From the NCBI GenBank assembly GCA_015499995.1, contig JADNRV010000320.1, forward strand, positions 1 through 55,060: 55,060 nt of DNA, given 5' to 3'. Under the pieces are notes generated by a model that made no database searches, had not been told where the DNA came from, and saw only the letters and a program-made list of their open reading frames with translations. The translations under genes and the position numbers were made by a program. How positions within the stretch are numbered: the stretch's first letter is position 1; every line of letters starts with the position of its first letter. Source of the stretch: Flammula alnicola (lineage: Eukaryota; Basidiomycota; Agaricomycetes; Agaricales; Strophariaceae). This document shows positions 22,489-33,980 of the stretch, piece after piece.

Positions 22489-23459
22489 ATGGCTGTTACA
22501 CCTCGACCCCCAAAAAACATATGGGTAGCGGCAGGCGATGGCGACCTTGATAGAGTCCGGGTATGTTCTCCATTGCCTCAAACGCACTCTCAATAACATC
22601 GATTTGCAAGTAGCAACTAATAGAGCTTGAATGCAAGTCTTTTTTCTACTTGCCGGAGTTTGCTCGTTCAAATCGATAATCAAAATCTCCATTTAGCCCT
22701 CTCTCCCAACACGCCAGACCAGCACACTTACACTCCAATGTAACCCTCCTTCCTCGTGTAACAAAGCCCACTCTGACGACCATCAAGGCATGCTGCCGCT
22801 TCATACGGCCATATACATGTCCTGGAATATCTTATATCCTGTGGTCAGCCTTCTCTCCGTCTATTCCCTCCATGACTTTACACCAATGTGTCAAATATTC
22901 CGTAGGCGGCGACGTAAATATCACTGACAATGACGGTGACACACCCCTCTACACCGTCGAAAATTTAGAGACTGCACGTTACCTCGTTGAGCATGGTGCA
23001 GTCGTGGCACGTCAAAATCTCGAGGGCGTTTCAGTGGGTCTTACATACGGCCATATGGGTTTTTCTAAAACTCTACTAAACGTTTCACAAAAGGTAATAG
23101 ACCACCTGACTGAGGACTTCCCTCAAGTTGCGGACTATTTGCGGTCGACGCTGGATCCTTCTACCCTCACTGCCCCTGCAGCCCAGACAACTGCCGCGCC
23201 TTCGCAGCATTCACAAAATGCAGCTTCTGAACAACTCACATCTGCGCTGATGTCATCAGTGCAGGAGATCATGCAGCGGGCCGAAGCCGAAGGTCGCGAT
23301 CCTGAAGAAGAGCTTCGGCAGGCTGTTAGCAGGACCGTCCTCCAAGGCGTCCTCACAGGTTTCGAGATGACCACCGACGACGACGATAGTCCCAGGGCCG
23401 CCGGCGCGCAAGACGATACACCATCAAAACGCTCAAGAATGGACGATGGTTCTGTCTAG
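22489..23459 (+). CDS. Ankyrin-repeat protein
   Basis: A small soluble ankyrin-repeat protein of about 260 residues, of a type conserved across fungi; the partner and role are unknown. The start MAVTPRPPKNIWVAAGDGDL begins the first helix pair. Three small exons follow, including a 13-nt one at 22624-22636. They join as VRSLNATLSPNTPDQHTYTPM, then HAAASYGHIHVLEYLISCGG and DVNITDNDGDTPLY, giving two classic repeats with the TPLH/TPLY pattern. A final half repeat LETARYLVEHGA precedes a low-complexity segment and an acidic/basic C-terminus ending RSRMDDGSV. A candidate intron around 23030-23090 has no stop and a length divisible by three, so it may be retained. Confidence 0.85.
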
Positions 23460-24455
23460 AATGTATTTCTACCGATTGAGATGACATATCTGTGCTGTAT
23501 ATATATCTCATAGTTTCTCCGATAATCGTCTTCGAAGCCCTGGCTGATTTAAACGCTGCATGGACAATTCGATCTGATTTTGTGATCATGATCAGAAGTC
23601 ATCGCTGATTGATCGTGATCAGGAGCACAAGTGCTTGTCGATCATCATCATCATCAGGGTAGAAAGTGTCATCTGCGCTATTGATATCGAGTTCGAATTC
23701 CCGGACCGTTGATGAGGAAGGCATGGGCCGGTGGTTTGTGAGAAGATATTCATTCTATTTAATTATTACGAGATTATATCTTAGAAACTATGTTAGAGTG
23801 ATCTTTGGATGAGTTTTGGGAGATGATCGATGAGCATTGACATTGCTGTGATATCTTATCGAGGAGACACTGATGGGCTATAGCACCCGAATCTTCCATA
23901 ACGAAATTCCTTTTCGGGGAATGAGCATTGAGCCCATCCCCCCAAAATCAAAAGCGTTGTGGAGCAGGCGCTCAGGACTGAGAGCAGCCAGCGCCTATTT
24001 TATACAACGGTTTTCCATAGCATGGATTCTACCTCAATCACCTTTTACACAAAAATAGTACTTAGGCTAAAGAACTGATTAACAATTCGGAGGCAAAATT
24101 GACAGGAAAAATCTTGTTTAAACAGAATGGATTTCGTCTCCGTCTTGTATCAGTTAACGTCCATCACGCTCTATCACGCTCCAGTCATCCATATTCAGTT
24201 GTGCATGAAGAATTGGGATAACACGTGGTGAACGATAATTGACGCGTTATTTGTTCTGAACAAACACGGAACACTCGGAGTTAGCTTTTTGAAACTTTAT
24301 CGTCAGTCTGGCGCTAAACCTAGTTCTAGTCTCTCACCATCAGGGAAAACCACAATCTCTACTGCTCTGAAATCGACTAGGAAGGGCTTGCTTTATCTCT
24401 CTTAAACTAAAAAAGCCAACTTTATCTCTAAATCCCTCTCCCAGGACAACATTCT
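23460..24455. other. Intergenic region upstream of PRMT5
   Basis: A 996-bp gap between two plus-strand genes. A GATCATGATCA/TGATCGTGATCA-like palindromic patch lies at 23586-23625, and an ATC run (ATCATCATCATCATC) at 23641-23655. No gene was found; the frame at 23873-24058 has no motif. Confidence 0.45.
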
Positions 24456-27400
24456 ATGGATTATCAAGACGCCTCAGCTTGGGATCCATGTGCGACGCTT
24501 GCCACATCTCTAACCCTCGAGGATCTCTCCAAAGCGTCCCACCTGCTCCAACACTCCGATTCGGAGCAATACGAAACCCCAGTGCTTAAACTCGTCGGAG
24601 ATGCTAAAGAGAAAGGCTACAAACGGGTATGCATGCCCCTCACCACGGAGAAATGGAAGCAGCGGTGGTCGGAGATGTGTCTGCTTCCCACGGAGAGCAG
24701 CGAACAGGACAAGGAGTCTGCGGCGAAGACTGCAGAGGCTTGGAGGTTGAATCCTGCGTTCCATAGAGAGGAGGTGACGATTACGCGTTTAGGTGTGTGC
24801 TGAATGATTTGGGTTTTTTGTCGATCTGCTTTCCTGAAAGTTTCTCCGCATTAGATGAAGCTGAAGGTGTCATTTCGATGATTTCAGATTGGTTGGAGCT
24901 CGATGCAGCTGACGATTGGGTTCGCCACGATGCGGAGATTGTACGCGCACTATCACATTTCTTCTTTCGTATATTAATGATATTTCGTATTTCCACAGGC
25001 ATTGAAACAAGAACTGGCCTATGCTTCTTATCTCAACATACACACTGCCATCCTTCCTCCACCTCGGAACCGCGATCACGTCGCGTCCTACGCTCGCATC
25101 GTCAATTCGTGCCTCAGCAAATCTCCCTACATCTATCTCTCCATACGACTGCCCATCTACAATCCATCTGCATTCCATCCGGCTTCACCAGTATCTGCAC
25201 TCCCTCCTGCTTCGCCTGTAGGCGGTCTGTCTCCCGATGCTAGATCAAGGTCTACCCCTTCATTTGTGATCTCCGAGAGCGAGCAGCCACAATCTACCTC
25301 AGGAGCATCTCTCAATGCGACTTGGGAGATGTGGGATGTTATAAGATCAATGTGCGACTATAACCCCAGGTTAACCTTGAGTAATGCATTTTCATCCTCA
25401 TGTTATGACTTTATCTGACCCTTTTAACCGTCATAAGCCCTCGATCTCTCTCCAGCGCTGCCTACCACCCTCGGTGTACTTAGCAAATGGGCTGCCGAGT
25501 CCGTGCGCCACGTATTCCTCCCGTCCTCTACGTTCATCGCGAACATGAAAGGCTACCCCGTGCTTCCGAAGCCGACCCAGCAGTTCATCCGTGACAGCAT
25601 GATAGCAAGTTTTTCCCTCCCACGGAGCAAGATACTGACAAATTTAACTGCAGCGCATCCTACTTACATAGCATCGACCGACGATTATCCTCGCTGAGGT
25701 GGGCGATGGGCACCACTCGCGCGGAGGCGAGGCGGCGTATTCGCAGTATGTGCGGCATTTGGAGAAGACTAGCGCGGCGGTGCAGGCTACGAGGAAGGCT
25801 GGGACGGTCGAGAATTTCGCGCAGGGGTATCAGGATTATTTGCAGGCTCCGTTGCAGGTGAGAATACAGCAAGGGTTATGTCCAACAACTAGGCTGATTG
25901 AATGGATGACTAGCCTTTGATGGATAATTTACCAAGTATTACTTATCAGACATTCGAACAAGATCCTGTCAAGTACGCTCAGTACGAAGAGGTACGTTGG
26001 CGATTTCTCTCACTTACTTAATTATCCTTAACTCTATTCGATAGGCAATGTATAGAGCCTTCCTTGATCAACCGGACGGAGAGAAAGTGTACGCATACAT
26101 TCGCATTCTTTCTCGATACCTGGTATTGACATTGACATTTTCCCAGTGTCGTTTGTGTTGCAGGAGCAGGTCGAGGTCCTCTCGTAGCGCGATGCTTCAA
26201 GGCGCTCGAGAGAGCCAACCGTGAAGCAACGGTCATCGCCGTCGAAAAGAACCCGAATGCTTTTGTCACGTACGTATTTCTTACTGGCTGATACACGAGA
26301 TTTTCTGAATGTGGATGAACTTAGGCTACAGCATAGGCAAGCAACGGAATGGAACAATAAAGTCAAACTATGCTTTGGGGATATGCGCGTCATCGACGTG
26401 CCAGAAAAAGCCGATATTCTTGTCAGCGAACTCCTAGGATCATTCGGAGACAATGAACTCAGTCCAGAATGCCTTGATGGCGCCACGAGATTCTTGAAGC
26501 GTGCGTATGCTTGCAATGTACAGCGCATATATTCACCGATTTCTTTTTTCTCCCCTTAAATCGATAGCGAGTGGGATATCTATACCATCATCTTATACAG
26601 CACATCTAGCACCACTTTCCTCGTCAAAGCTATACAACGAAGCACGATCAACCAAAAATGACAAGAGTCTGGAGACACCCTATGTTGTCATGTTCCAGGC
26701 GGTCAACATACTGAGTGGGACAAAAGCGTCTGCCGATGGGCGATGTGGACCTCAGGTCCAAGAATGTTGGGAATTCGAACATCCAAGGAGGGATGCTGTC
26801 CTCGATTCGCGTGGTACGCCGGTTTTTCTGTGGTTGAGAGTTGATGTACATATATGTGCATTTAAATAGGTCTTCCGTTGACCAACAGCCACAATGCTCG
26901 TTCGGCAAACCTGCGTTTCTATATTCCGCATGCTGGGATTCTACAGTACGTCCCTATTTTGATGCATGGTTGATTGGCGCTGAAGCATGGCCTCAGTGGA
27001 CTCGCAGGATATTTCGAAGCGGTAAGCCTACATTTCACTTGCGTCTTGGATTTTCTTGGGATATGAACTCATTTTACTAGGTCTTGTACGGAAACATCGG
27101 ACTGAGCATCCATCCTCAACGAAAAGACCAAGTCTCGAAAGATATGCTAAGCTGGTTTCCGCTCTTCTTTCCTTTCAAAGTTCGTGCAATTTTCAACGAC
27201 GTACGAGTTTTTCGGCGCTAACGATATGTGAAGGAACCGTTGTACCTGCCTAGCAATTCAGAGCTGCAGGTCTCAATTTGGCGCCTCACCAATGACCGCC
27301 AAGTATGGTACGAATGGCACGCCGAATCGTTTATTTCAATCCCGGCTACGGCAGGTGTCAGCGAAGAATTGTTATTGGGACAACCTTTCAGCGCAAGCTT

Positions 27401-27593
27401 ATCAACGTCAACATTCTCGTCTATGGGGGCTCCAAGTCCACTGGTTGACTCCAGGGAGCTAACACATTTAGACACCAATAGGCTGTCAGCATATGACCAC
27501 GCCGCGTCGGGCAGTGCAGATTATGAGACGGTCAAGATAGGCCATACGAGCCTGCACAATCCAGGTGGTCGAAGCAGTTGGATTGGGCTATGA
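24456..27593 (+). CDS. PRMT5: Protein arginine methyltransferase 5 (Skb1/Hsl7 type)
   Basis: This type II enzyme uses S-adenosylmethionine to form symmetric dimethylarginine on Sm proteins, histones and other targets. An N-terminal TIM-barrel-like half (about 24456-25900) contains [13 protein letters not shown] and [34 protein letters not shown] near 25945-25990 leads into the catalytic half. The AdoMet site [15 protein letters not shown] lies at about 26147-26190, and [10 protein letters not shown] binds the ribose. The double-E loop [11 protein letters not shown] at 26424-26457 has both catalytic glutamates, and the Phe of YQTFEQDP fits symmetric methylation. The beta-barrel end contains [17 protein letters not shown]. 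About eleven introns are needed; the protein should be near 800 residues, somewhat longer than animal PRMT5 because of a Ser/Pro insert near 25190-25310. A CCDC174 splicing-factor gene lies 3 kb downstream. Confidence 0.95.
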
Positions 27594-28003
27594 GGCTGAC
27601 CCGATTGGCGTTTCAGCGTGCTTGGCTGACAGTCATACTAAAATGAGGCGCAAACCGAATGCGACAGCATTTTTGCTACGGTTTTCCCTGAATTTCCGGG
27701 CCAGACTGTTGTAGTATAGCATTTCATGTGAATCATGACTAGGCGGATTTCCATAACAAACCGTGTGGACATTTTTAGAATAGGATAGAGTTATCGTTCT
27801 TTCTTGGTTGTCCGCCACAGCTGTGCCCCGATTGAATTTTGGACTAGCGATCGATGCGGCGGACATTGAATGCGGCTGACCTCCAGGTATAGTATATAGA
27901 CCTCTCTTTCCTGTCTTTTCGTTCTCCATCTTCTCTCCTCTATTCCAACAATCCTATAAGCCTTATTTGCTTTGCCCGCCAGTCTATTCATTCATCCATC
28001 AAC
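27594..28003. promoter_or_regulatory. Promoter region of the GPI-anchored protein gene
   Basis: A TATAGTATATAG element at 27888-27899 lies about 105 bp before the ATG at 28004. It is followed by a CT-rich leader (CTCTCTTTCCTGTC), a common arrangement for strongly expressed basidiomycete genes. Nothing else is identifiable in the 410 bp. Confidence 0.5.
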
Positions 28004-29082
28004 ATGAAGTACTTTGCCGCCGTTGCCGCCCTCGTCTCTGTCGTTCCCAGAATCGTATCGTTGACTATCAACACACCGTAAGTCTGGATCAACCCGCCTT
28101 TGCTATATAACTAACATATATGCTATCTCATCAGTTCCAGCGTGGTTCAATGTGGTACGCACCTTCCTTTTGACACCCCGCCACAACATTCTCTAACCCA
28201 ACAACTGTTTAGAACCCCAGCTGCTCTCCTGGGCTGAGGGTACAGGGCCCTATTACTTGAGCATTATTCCTGGTACGCATTTCCATGATCCGACTCCGTT
28301 CTAAGTGACTCATATTTTTCTCTTCAAGGCGGTCAAGCTGGTGCAGCTCCGGTGAGTTACAAGACCTCCATCATAAAACCACCTGATTAGGTATCTAAAT
28401 TGACTTTTGGGATCAGATCAAAACCTTCGACACCCAATCAGGCACCAGCATGACTTGGCGTGCAGTCGATATCCCAGCGGGAACCAGTATGTACGTGTTA
28501 TTTTTCATTTTTTCATTCGAGGTTGTTCTAATATCCCTCTCAGTACGTGTGTTCTGAAAGATAGCACTGGAAATACGGCATACACGGATAAGGTCAACGT
28601 TCAACAAGGCTCTGATTCATCGTACGCTCTTTCTTTGTGCTTCTCGTTTATGTTACTAATTGCCCTCCAGTTGCCTGAATGGTGGATCTTCAGCGGCGTC
28701 ATTGGACACGATCAGCTCAGCCAACGCAGGCGCTGTCAGTGCCCCGGTTGCGACCCAAGCTGCGGATGCCACATCTGCTGGCACCGTTAACTCGACTGGC
28801 ACTACCCAAGCCGCCGTTGGAACTGGAACTGGTGCTACCACCGCGTACGTTGTATCTCTGTTTCATAGACTCTGTACTCAACCTATATCTAGGCGTGCGA
28901 CTCCTTCTGTCGGACAGGCGGCTACTCAGACCCCGTCGAGGCCTGTTGGTACACCGGTTGCCGGAACGACCTCCGCTCCTCGCCCCGCCACTACCAACAT
29001 CTCAGGCGCAGAATCGCGCTTCAGCATCGGTGGCTTTGGGTTTGCTGGCTTCTTGGGTCTCTTGGGGGCCATGTTCCTGTAA
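28004..29082 (+). CDS. GPI-anchored Ser/Thr-rich secreted protein (Kre9/Knh1-like N-terminal domain)
   Basis: A cell-surface protein of about 230 residues. The signal peptide MKYFAAVAALVSVVPRIVSL is followed by a Kre9/Knh1-type domain of about 100 residues with the usual pattern: LTINTP...SVVQC, PQLLSWAEGTGPYYLSIIPG, TSMTWRAVDIPAGTS and TCVLKDSTGN. Cys residues near each end could form a disulfide. A Ser/Thr/Ala-rich stalk follows (about 28690-29010), then an Asn/Ser GPI site region and a hydrophobic tail, GGFGFAGFLGLLGAMFL. Seven or so introns break the small gene, some exons being only about 15-40 nt. The family is widespread in mushrooms; the biological role is uncertain, perhaps wall beta-glucan assembly. 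Confidence 0.85.
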
Positions 29083-29387
29083 ATCATTTTTCGATATTCT
29101 TTTGGATCGGACGGAGATTTTGGATACCATATTTCGTATTTTAATTTTTATGACCTTCCTTTAAACACCTACTAGACTTTTGGCAACAACATCACTATCA
29201 CTATTCATTCATTTATTTATTTATGACCACCACACATCATGGCTTTTAGTAGGTGGCGAGCTCAACGACTCAGGCTCCTGGTTCAAGCTTCAAGGTCACA
29301 CTAGCTGAAGTAGCGGTTACGTAATATCGACGCGGAATTTCAAGTTTGATTAATGATATAGAATCTTTAATATCCCCCTTCATCCAG

Positions 29388-30472
29388 TCACGCTCAGTAA
29401 AAAGCAAAGTCAGCCATAGTCAACGCAAAGTCATGCAAGGTCAACAAAAGTTGGCAAAAGTCAGCAAAAAGTCTTGCCTTCTTGAAAATTTCTTGGGATT
29501 GCACACACCTCCGTATCCTAGTCATAACTCAGTCATACACTAGTCATACAAGTCTTACATTTGACAAAGTTTGGAGGAAGTGAACTTGGACAGATTTCGC
29601 GTTTGTCGCTGAACTCAGAACTGTGGGAAAGTTCCCATACATATCACGTGAATACAATGTTCAAATTCGCAACTTGGCTGAATTCACAACTTGTTCTCTT
29701 CGCCCTCCTGACTACTTCATGTAAGTTCCAGCTCTGCCTATCGGCATGGCCGTCTCTTTTCTGTGGTAAGTGGTTGTCTTTATTCCTTTTTTTGCATGCA
29801 CTTATACCATTTAGTGCCACCTCAGAGGCATACAATGCTGATCGGCGATCGCGATACTTAACGCTAAGCAGAAGGCTCGAGGAGAGGGTCGACGGACAGG
29901 GATGGATTCCAAGACAAGGGTATGTCTCCTTTCCTTTTCTTGCGTGCAATTGACTCATACATTGTGCAGACCCCACCTCCACTCGCACCAAGCGCAGAAT
30001 AAATCCTCGAGGGAACAGAATTCGAGGACCGGCGTGGATGCGATCATTGAGTCAAGTTAGGAACAGGTAATGACGCGCTATGCTGGGTGTAGGATTATGG
30101 TAATACCCTCCATCTTTGTATTGGTATATATGTAGTATCTGGCCTAGGAATATACCTTTGTTCTTTGTGCTTTCTAAATGCCTGGAGTGAGGAGAATGAC
30201 TGGGATCTGACTTTTATATGAGTATTTTATTTGCAATTAGCCGTCATCAGAGTTTGACTGATGTATGACTAGTGTATGATCGGCCACGACTAGAGAATAC
30301 ACTGTAATATCAATTTACTGACTATAGACAACATTGACCTGTTCCCGCAAGTCAAAAATGCGTTCCCCAAAGCAGATAATAGTCAGTGAAAGGTAAGTTT
30401 TTCTATTTTCGACTATTTCGTGACCAATTCATGACTAACTACTGACTTCATTTTTTACTGAGAGTCACGTGA
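29388..30472. mobile_element. Candidate AGTCA-rich inverted-repeat element
   Basis: About 1.08 kb is bracketed by imperfect inverted sequence. On the left, TCACG then CTCAGTAAAAA and AAGTCAG (29388-29413); on the right, their reverse complements in the same order (30442-30472). A second, perfect 18-bp inverted pair TCATACACTAGTCATACA lies inside at 29533-29550 and 30262-30279. AGTCA-like motifs are repeated through both flanks. This is the look of a DNA transposon with subterminal repeats, but I found no clean target duplication or transposase, so boundaries are approximate. Confidence 0.45.
29657..30061 (+). CDS. Doubtful small secreted protein gene
   Basis: ATG 29657 opens a hydrophobic leader, MFKFATWLNSQLVLFALLTT, that would serve as a signal peptide. 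Using the GTAAGTGG donor near 29767 and the CCTCAG acceptor near 29826 keeps the frame through EAYNADRRSRYLTLSRRLEE. A second intron from GTATGTCTCC leads to GPHLHSHQAQNK and a TAG at 30059-30061, giving about 97 residues. I know no related family. It lies wholly inside the candidate inverted-repeat element, so it may be part of that element or an accident of composition. Confidence 0.28.
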
Positions 30473-30597
30473 CAGAATAGCCGAAAGCAGCTTCAATCAG
30501 AATCGAATCATCTCTTCTCTAAGTGTGATCTTTCCTGCTTGACAATCGCCGGTCGCATTTTACCTGGAATACCAGTAATCGAGTGGGCCATCTGATA

Positions 30598-32196
30598 ATG
30601 TCGCACGCAAGTAAATCGAAGGCAAAAGGTATCAGCGCAAGCTCTTTCTTCGACCTCAAGGCCGAGCTTTCTAAACAAGAAGCCGACTTCGCCAAAGCAA
30701 AGACTGCAGGCAAGAGTACTGCCATCGTTGGAGGAGTCAAACGTCCAGAAAAAGTATGTCACTCAACGAACGCCAGGACTTCCTTCCTGTCCATTGACTA
30801 TCCATTACTTATAGAAACCGACGGTGTGGGCACGCCAGAATAAAGGTGTCAATGCTCGAGCAGGGCGGGATGTCGAACTCGAAGAAATCAGTAAACCTAC
30901 TCTTGAATCGGCGCGCGCAGCTCTTGAGAGAAAAGCTAAGATCTACGAAAAGCTGAGGAAAGGGAAGACTGGAGGTCTGAATGATGCACAGTACGATGCT
31001 CTCTTGGTTGATGTACGTTTAACATCCACTGGCTCTGCTTTTCCTTGCTAATTCTTTACATGCTTCTGTTCCAGTTCGACGAATCAAATGCAAAGACTGC
31101 GAAGTATTACGAATCAGATAGCAATGACGAGGATGAGAGTTTGGTAGTGCCAAAGCGCCCTCTTGACGTATGCTCTTGTTTCGTATATACTCTATCGTCG
31201 ATTCTCTACTAACATATGTCACAGGATGATCCTCTTGTAGAATATGAGGATGAATTTGGACGGATACGAACAGCACCTCGCTCTGAGGTTCCTCGAAATT
31301 TAATGCTAAACCGCGAAGATGAAGTTGATGAAGACGAGTAAGCTAAACATATAAACCGATATAATTCTGAGACTGATTATTTTTCTTTCTTCATTAAGGG
31401 ATATTATCATACGTCAGCAATATCTTCTAGGTTCATTTGATTTATTAAACTCATTCCCTAATCTACAGGCAATCCTGTAAACCATTTCCCAACTTATCAG
31501 CCATCAGAGGAACGCATAGCTGAGATTGCAAAAGCGCATGCTGAAGAAAACAATCCACTTGGCGTGCATTATGATGCTTCCAAAGAAGTCCGTGCTAAAG
31601 GAGCTGGTTTCTACCAATTTTCTGCGGACGAGGAGACAAGGGCAGCACAAATGGAAGAGTTGAAGGCGTCGCGAGAGGAAACTGAACGGAAGAGGCAGGA
31701 ATTAGGAGCAGAGGACGTTAGACCTGGCGAAGTTGAGGGCATGAGAGATGGAGAGGCAGCTACTGGGACTGGAAAAAGTAGGGCAATGGAAAAGCGGAAA
31801 AGAGAGATCGAGGAGCGGAGGAAGTTGCTCGAGGCAAAGAGAAGGAAACTAAAACAAGACGATGGCCTGGCACCGATCTCAAAGGCTAGCTCCAGTGCTA
31901 TAGCGCCAATACCCAAAGCAATTACTCGGCATGCATCCAGACTGTCAGGGAACCAGGGAGCAACCGCGTCTGATGATCCATTTACTTCGTTGGAAGCCCA
32001 GTCATCGACAGGTACGGGAAAAGGCGAAGATACCCACCTTCATAGTGATCCTTTCGCCGCTTTGGAAGCACAAACCTCGGCTCCAACCAAAAGCAAAGGG
32101 AAGAACAAGGCTGTACCTGTTGAAAACGAAGCAGAATCCTTCTTGGCTGGGTTGGAACAAGAATTTCTGGGTTCAAGGATCAAGAAGCAAAGCTGA
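30598..32196 (+). CDS. CCDC174 homologue (DUF4078)
   Basis: A nuclear, charged, helical protein linked in animals to the exon-junction complex and pre-mRNA splicing. The start MSHASKSKAKGISASSFFDL matches the family's N-terminus, with KAELSKQEADFAKAK and then PTVWARQNKGV. An acidic section follows (about 31080-31340), including LVEYEDEFGRIRTAPR. The DUF4078 core lies at about 31560-31680 and reads GVHYDASKEVRAKGAGFYQF followed by EETRAAQMEELK. A long Glu/Lys/Arg coiled coil, EKRKREIEERRKLLEAKRRK, spans about 31790-31850. The tail, rich in Ser and Ala, ends at TGA 32194-32196. Five short introns interrupt the first half; the last exon is large. The first ATG at 30598 is the best start. Confidence 0.9.
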
Positions 32197-32274
32197 GCAC
32201 CATCGAGCAATGTAAATTGATTTGTCATTTTCGTCCTTCCATTATTCATATCATTGCAGTCATACATCGCCCAC

Positions 32275-33439
32275 CTACCGCGCCTCTAGAACCAATCTTT
32301 CAGGGCAACGCAACGAAAATCGATTGCCCGCTTGTTCGTATGTGACAAATGCCTCGCCTCGGCGCCATTGTCGCTCTTTAACCTTCTCTCTGCCTTCCAC
32401 GACATCTTTCATGAAGGCTATCGCGGCCAACAGAACATTAAGTGCCGGTCGGAGAGCGGTTACATGCCCAGAGTTAATAAGCACCTCCGACGGCAGTGCC
32501 CCATCTCTCGAGGACGCCAACAACTCGTTCTTCTCCTTCACGAAGGAGACCAAGAATTCCATCGAGGAAAACCATGTAACGATCGATCCTTGACTTGGAA
32601 AAATGATGTGTTCGTATTCGTAGAGCGAATCTCCCACGTAGAGCATCATTTCTGCTTCATCGAACAGCGCAATTTCGTCTGGGGTGTGTCCAGGAGTATG
32701 CAAAATCGTCACGCCAAGGGGACTCTTGTTCGAGTCCGAGGAGGTGATGGCGTGCCGATGCGGAACAAGTGTAGGCATGTACTTGGGCGTCTCGATACCC
32801 ATAGGCTTGCAGAGTGAATGTTCTGGAATGGCATCTGGTGCGAGGAAGCTCGGGGAATGTCCTGACGCAAGGATCGGCCAATCCTTGCTGCTTTAGATGG
32901 TCATACGAGCTATCAGCTTCGAAGGCACAACAAAGTTGAACATGGGTCTTGCTCACAAGTCTTCGACGCCCACTAGACATAAAAGGAATCAGTCCTGCCA
33001 TATTCGCGGAGTACGATATATCTTTGTCCTACGCACAAATATGATCGTAATGGCAATGAGTCAATGCCACTACATACCCCATTCTTCCCGCTTCATTCAA
33101 AGGTGACCCGTTATTATCATCGATCTTCACAGTTTCAATAAATTCCCGCAAGCTCTTGATCGTAATGTCAGTGTCATTCGATGCACCTCCGCAACCGGTG
33201 TCAATGATCAGGATGGTGTTTGCATTGGGGACGACTTTCGCATAGATATGGGGGTGTTCTGAGTATATGTCGTCGTATTCTTTAATGAGAAATGTGCTGG
33301 GTGTCAAGCGAGATGCATGGAAAGCAGGTTTGCATATGAGATTGAGCTCGATCGTTTGAGTAGAGGAGTACAGTAGATAACTGATAACTGCGAAACAACC
33401 CCCGGCCGCCCAGAGCAACGTTTCAACAGCAGTGAGCAT
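32275..33439 (-). CDS. Metallo-beta-lactamase-fold hydrolase
   Basis: A zinc-dependent hydrolase of unknown substrate. The N-terminus MLTAVETLLWAAGGCFAVIS has a membrane-like stretch, so it may be membrane-tethered or secreted. Metal ligands are visible: ALTHCHYDHI near 33029-33060 (the HxHxDH motif, with CHYDH), ILHTPGHTPDEIALF near 32660-32710, YVGDSLYEYEHIIF near 32600-32640 (bridging Asp), and LINSGHVTA near 32455-32485. Two introns occur between about 32800 and 33030. The order of ligands is complete, so it is likely active. Only 78 bp separate its stop from the CCDC174 stop on the opposite strand, and 90 bp separate its start from the stop of the molybdopterin gene. Confidence 0.85.
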
Positions 33440-33529
33440 CGTGGTGAAGGCGAGGGAACAGGGTTGGGTCCGACGCGAGGCTCACCTCCACTTTCCCATC
33501 TTCTCCCATGACATCCAAGTGATATTTAG

Positions 33530-33805
33530 TCATCCCCCAGATACTGGGCAAATAACGCCAACTTCTTCCCCTCCCTTCAAGAGAACCGTCTCAGGGTCGT
33601 CCACCATTTCACAATCGACACTCCATCGACTCGTGTTCAGTATTGGCCCCAGATCGGTGTTCGGATGGCGTGAAACCAGTAATTCGACCAGCTCTGATAG
33701 TTTCAACCCATCTTGAGGTAGAGGAACTTCCTCTGAAGTTGCCCCAGTAGTAGTAGAGGCAGCAGCGAAATACAGGACAGTGATCATTCCTTTTGGATTA
33801 GACAT
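33530..33805 (-). CDS. MOCS2A: Molybdopterin synthase small subunit (MOCS2A/MoaD)
   Basis: A 91-residue ubiquitin-like sulfur carrier in molybdenum-cofactor synthesis. It delivers sulfur as a C-terminal thiocarboxylate to convert cyclic pyranopterin monophosphate into molybdopterin together with the large subunit, in the cytosol. The protein reads MSNPKGMITVLYFAAASTTT, then LPQDGLKLSELVELLVSRHP, and ends GGEEVGVICPVSGG, with the obligatory terminal Gly-Gly before the stop. The start at 33805 is preferred over an in-frame extension to 33865, which adds residues absent from the family. It has no intron, unlike its neighbours. The large subunit gene is not in the window. Confidence 0.93.
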   Translation of the reverse strand: MSNPKGMITVLYFAAASTTTGATSEEVPLPQDGLKLSELVELLVSRHPNTDLGPILNTSRWSVDCEMVDDPETVLLKGGEEVGVICPVSGG

Positions 33806-33980
33806 GGTGAGGTGAATGTGAAGGCAAATAAAGCAAAATGAATCCGTCGGCGTCCTGGCCGTCATGCAGACAACCTGTTGGGTCTAAACAAATTACAATA
33901 ATAATACATCAACGACAGTACTAGAATCGTAATTACGCAGGGAATCATGTCTCTCAGGTAAACTTACTGTAGGTAAGAAT

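Noticed and set aside
29388..29560. AGTCA motifs considered as a CRISPR-like or tandem array
   Set aside because: Spacing is irregular, motifs are short and degenerate, and the organism is a fungus.
33806..33865. N-terminal extension of MOCS2A
   Set aside because: The extra residues do not fit the MoaD fold, whose first strand begins just after MSNPKG.
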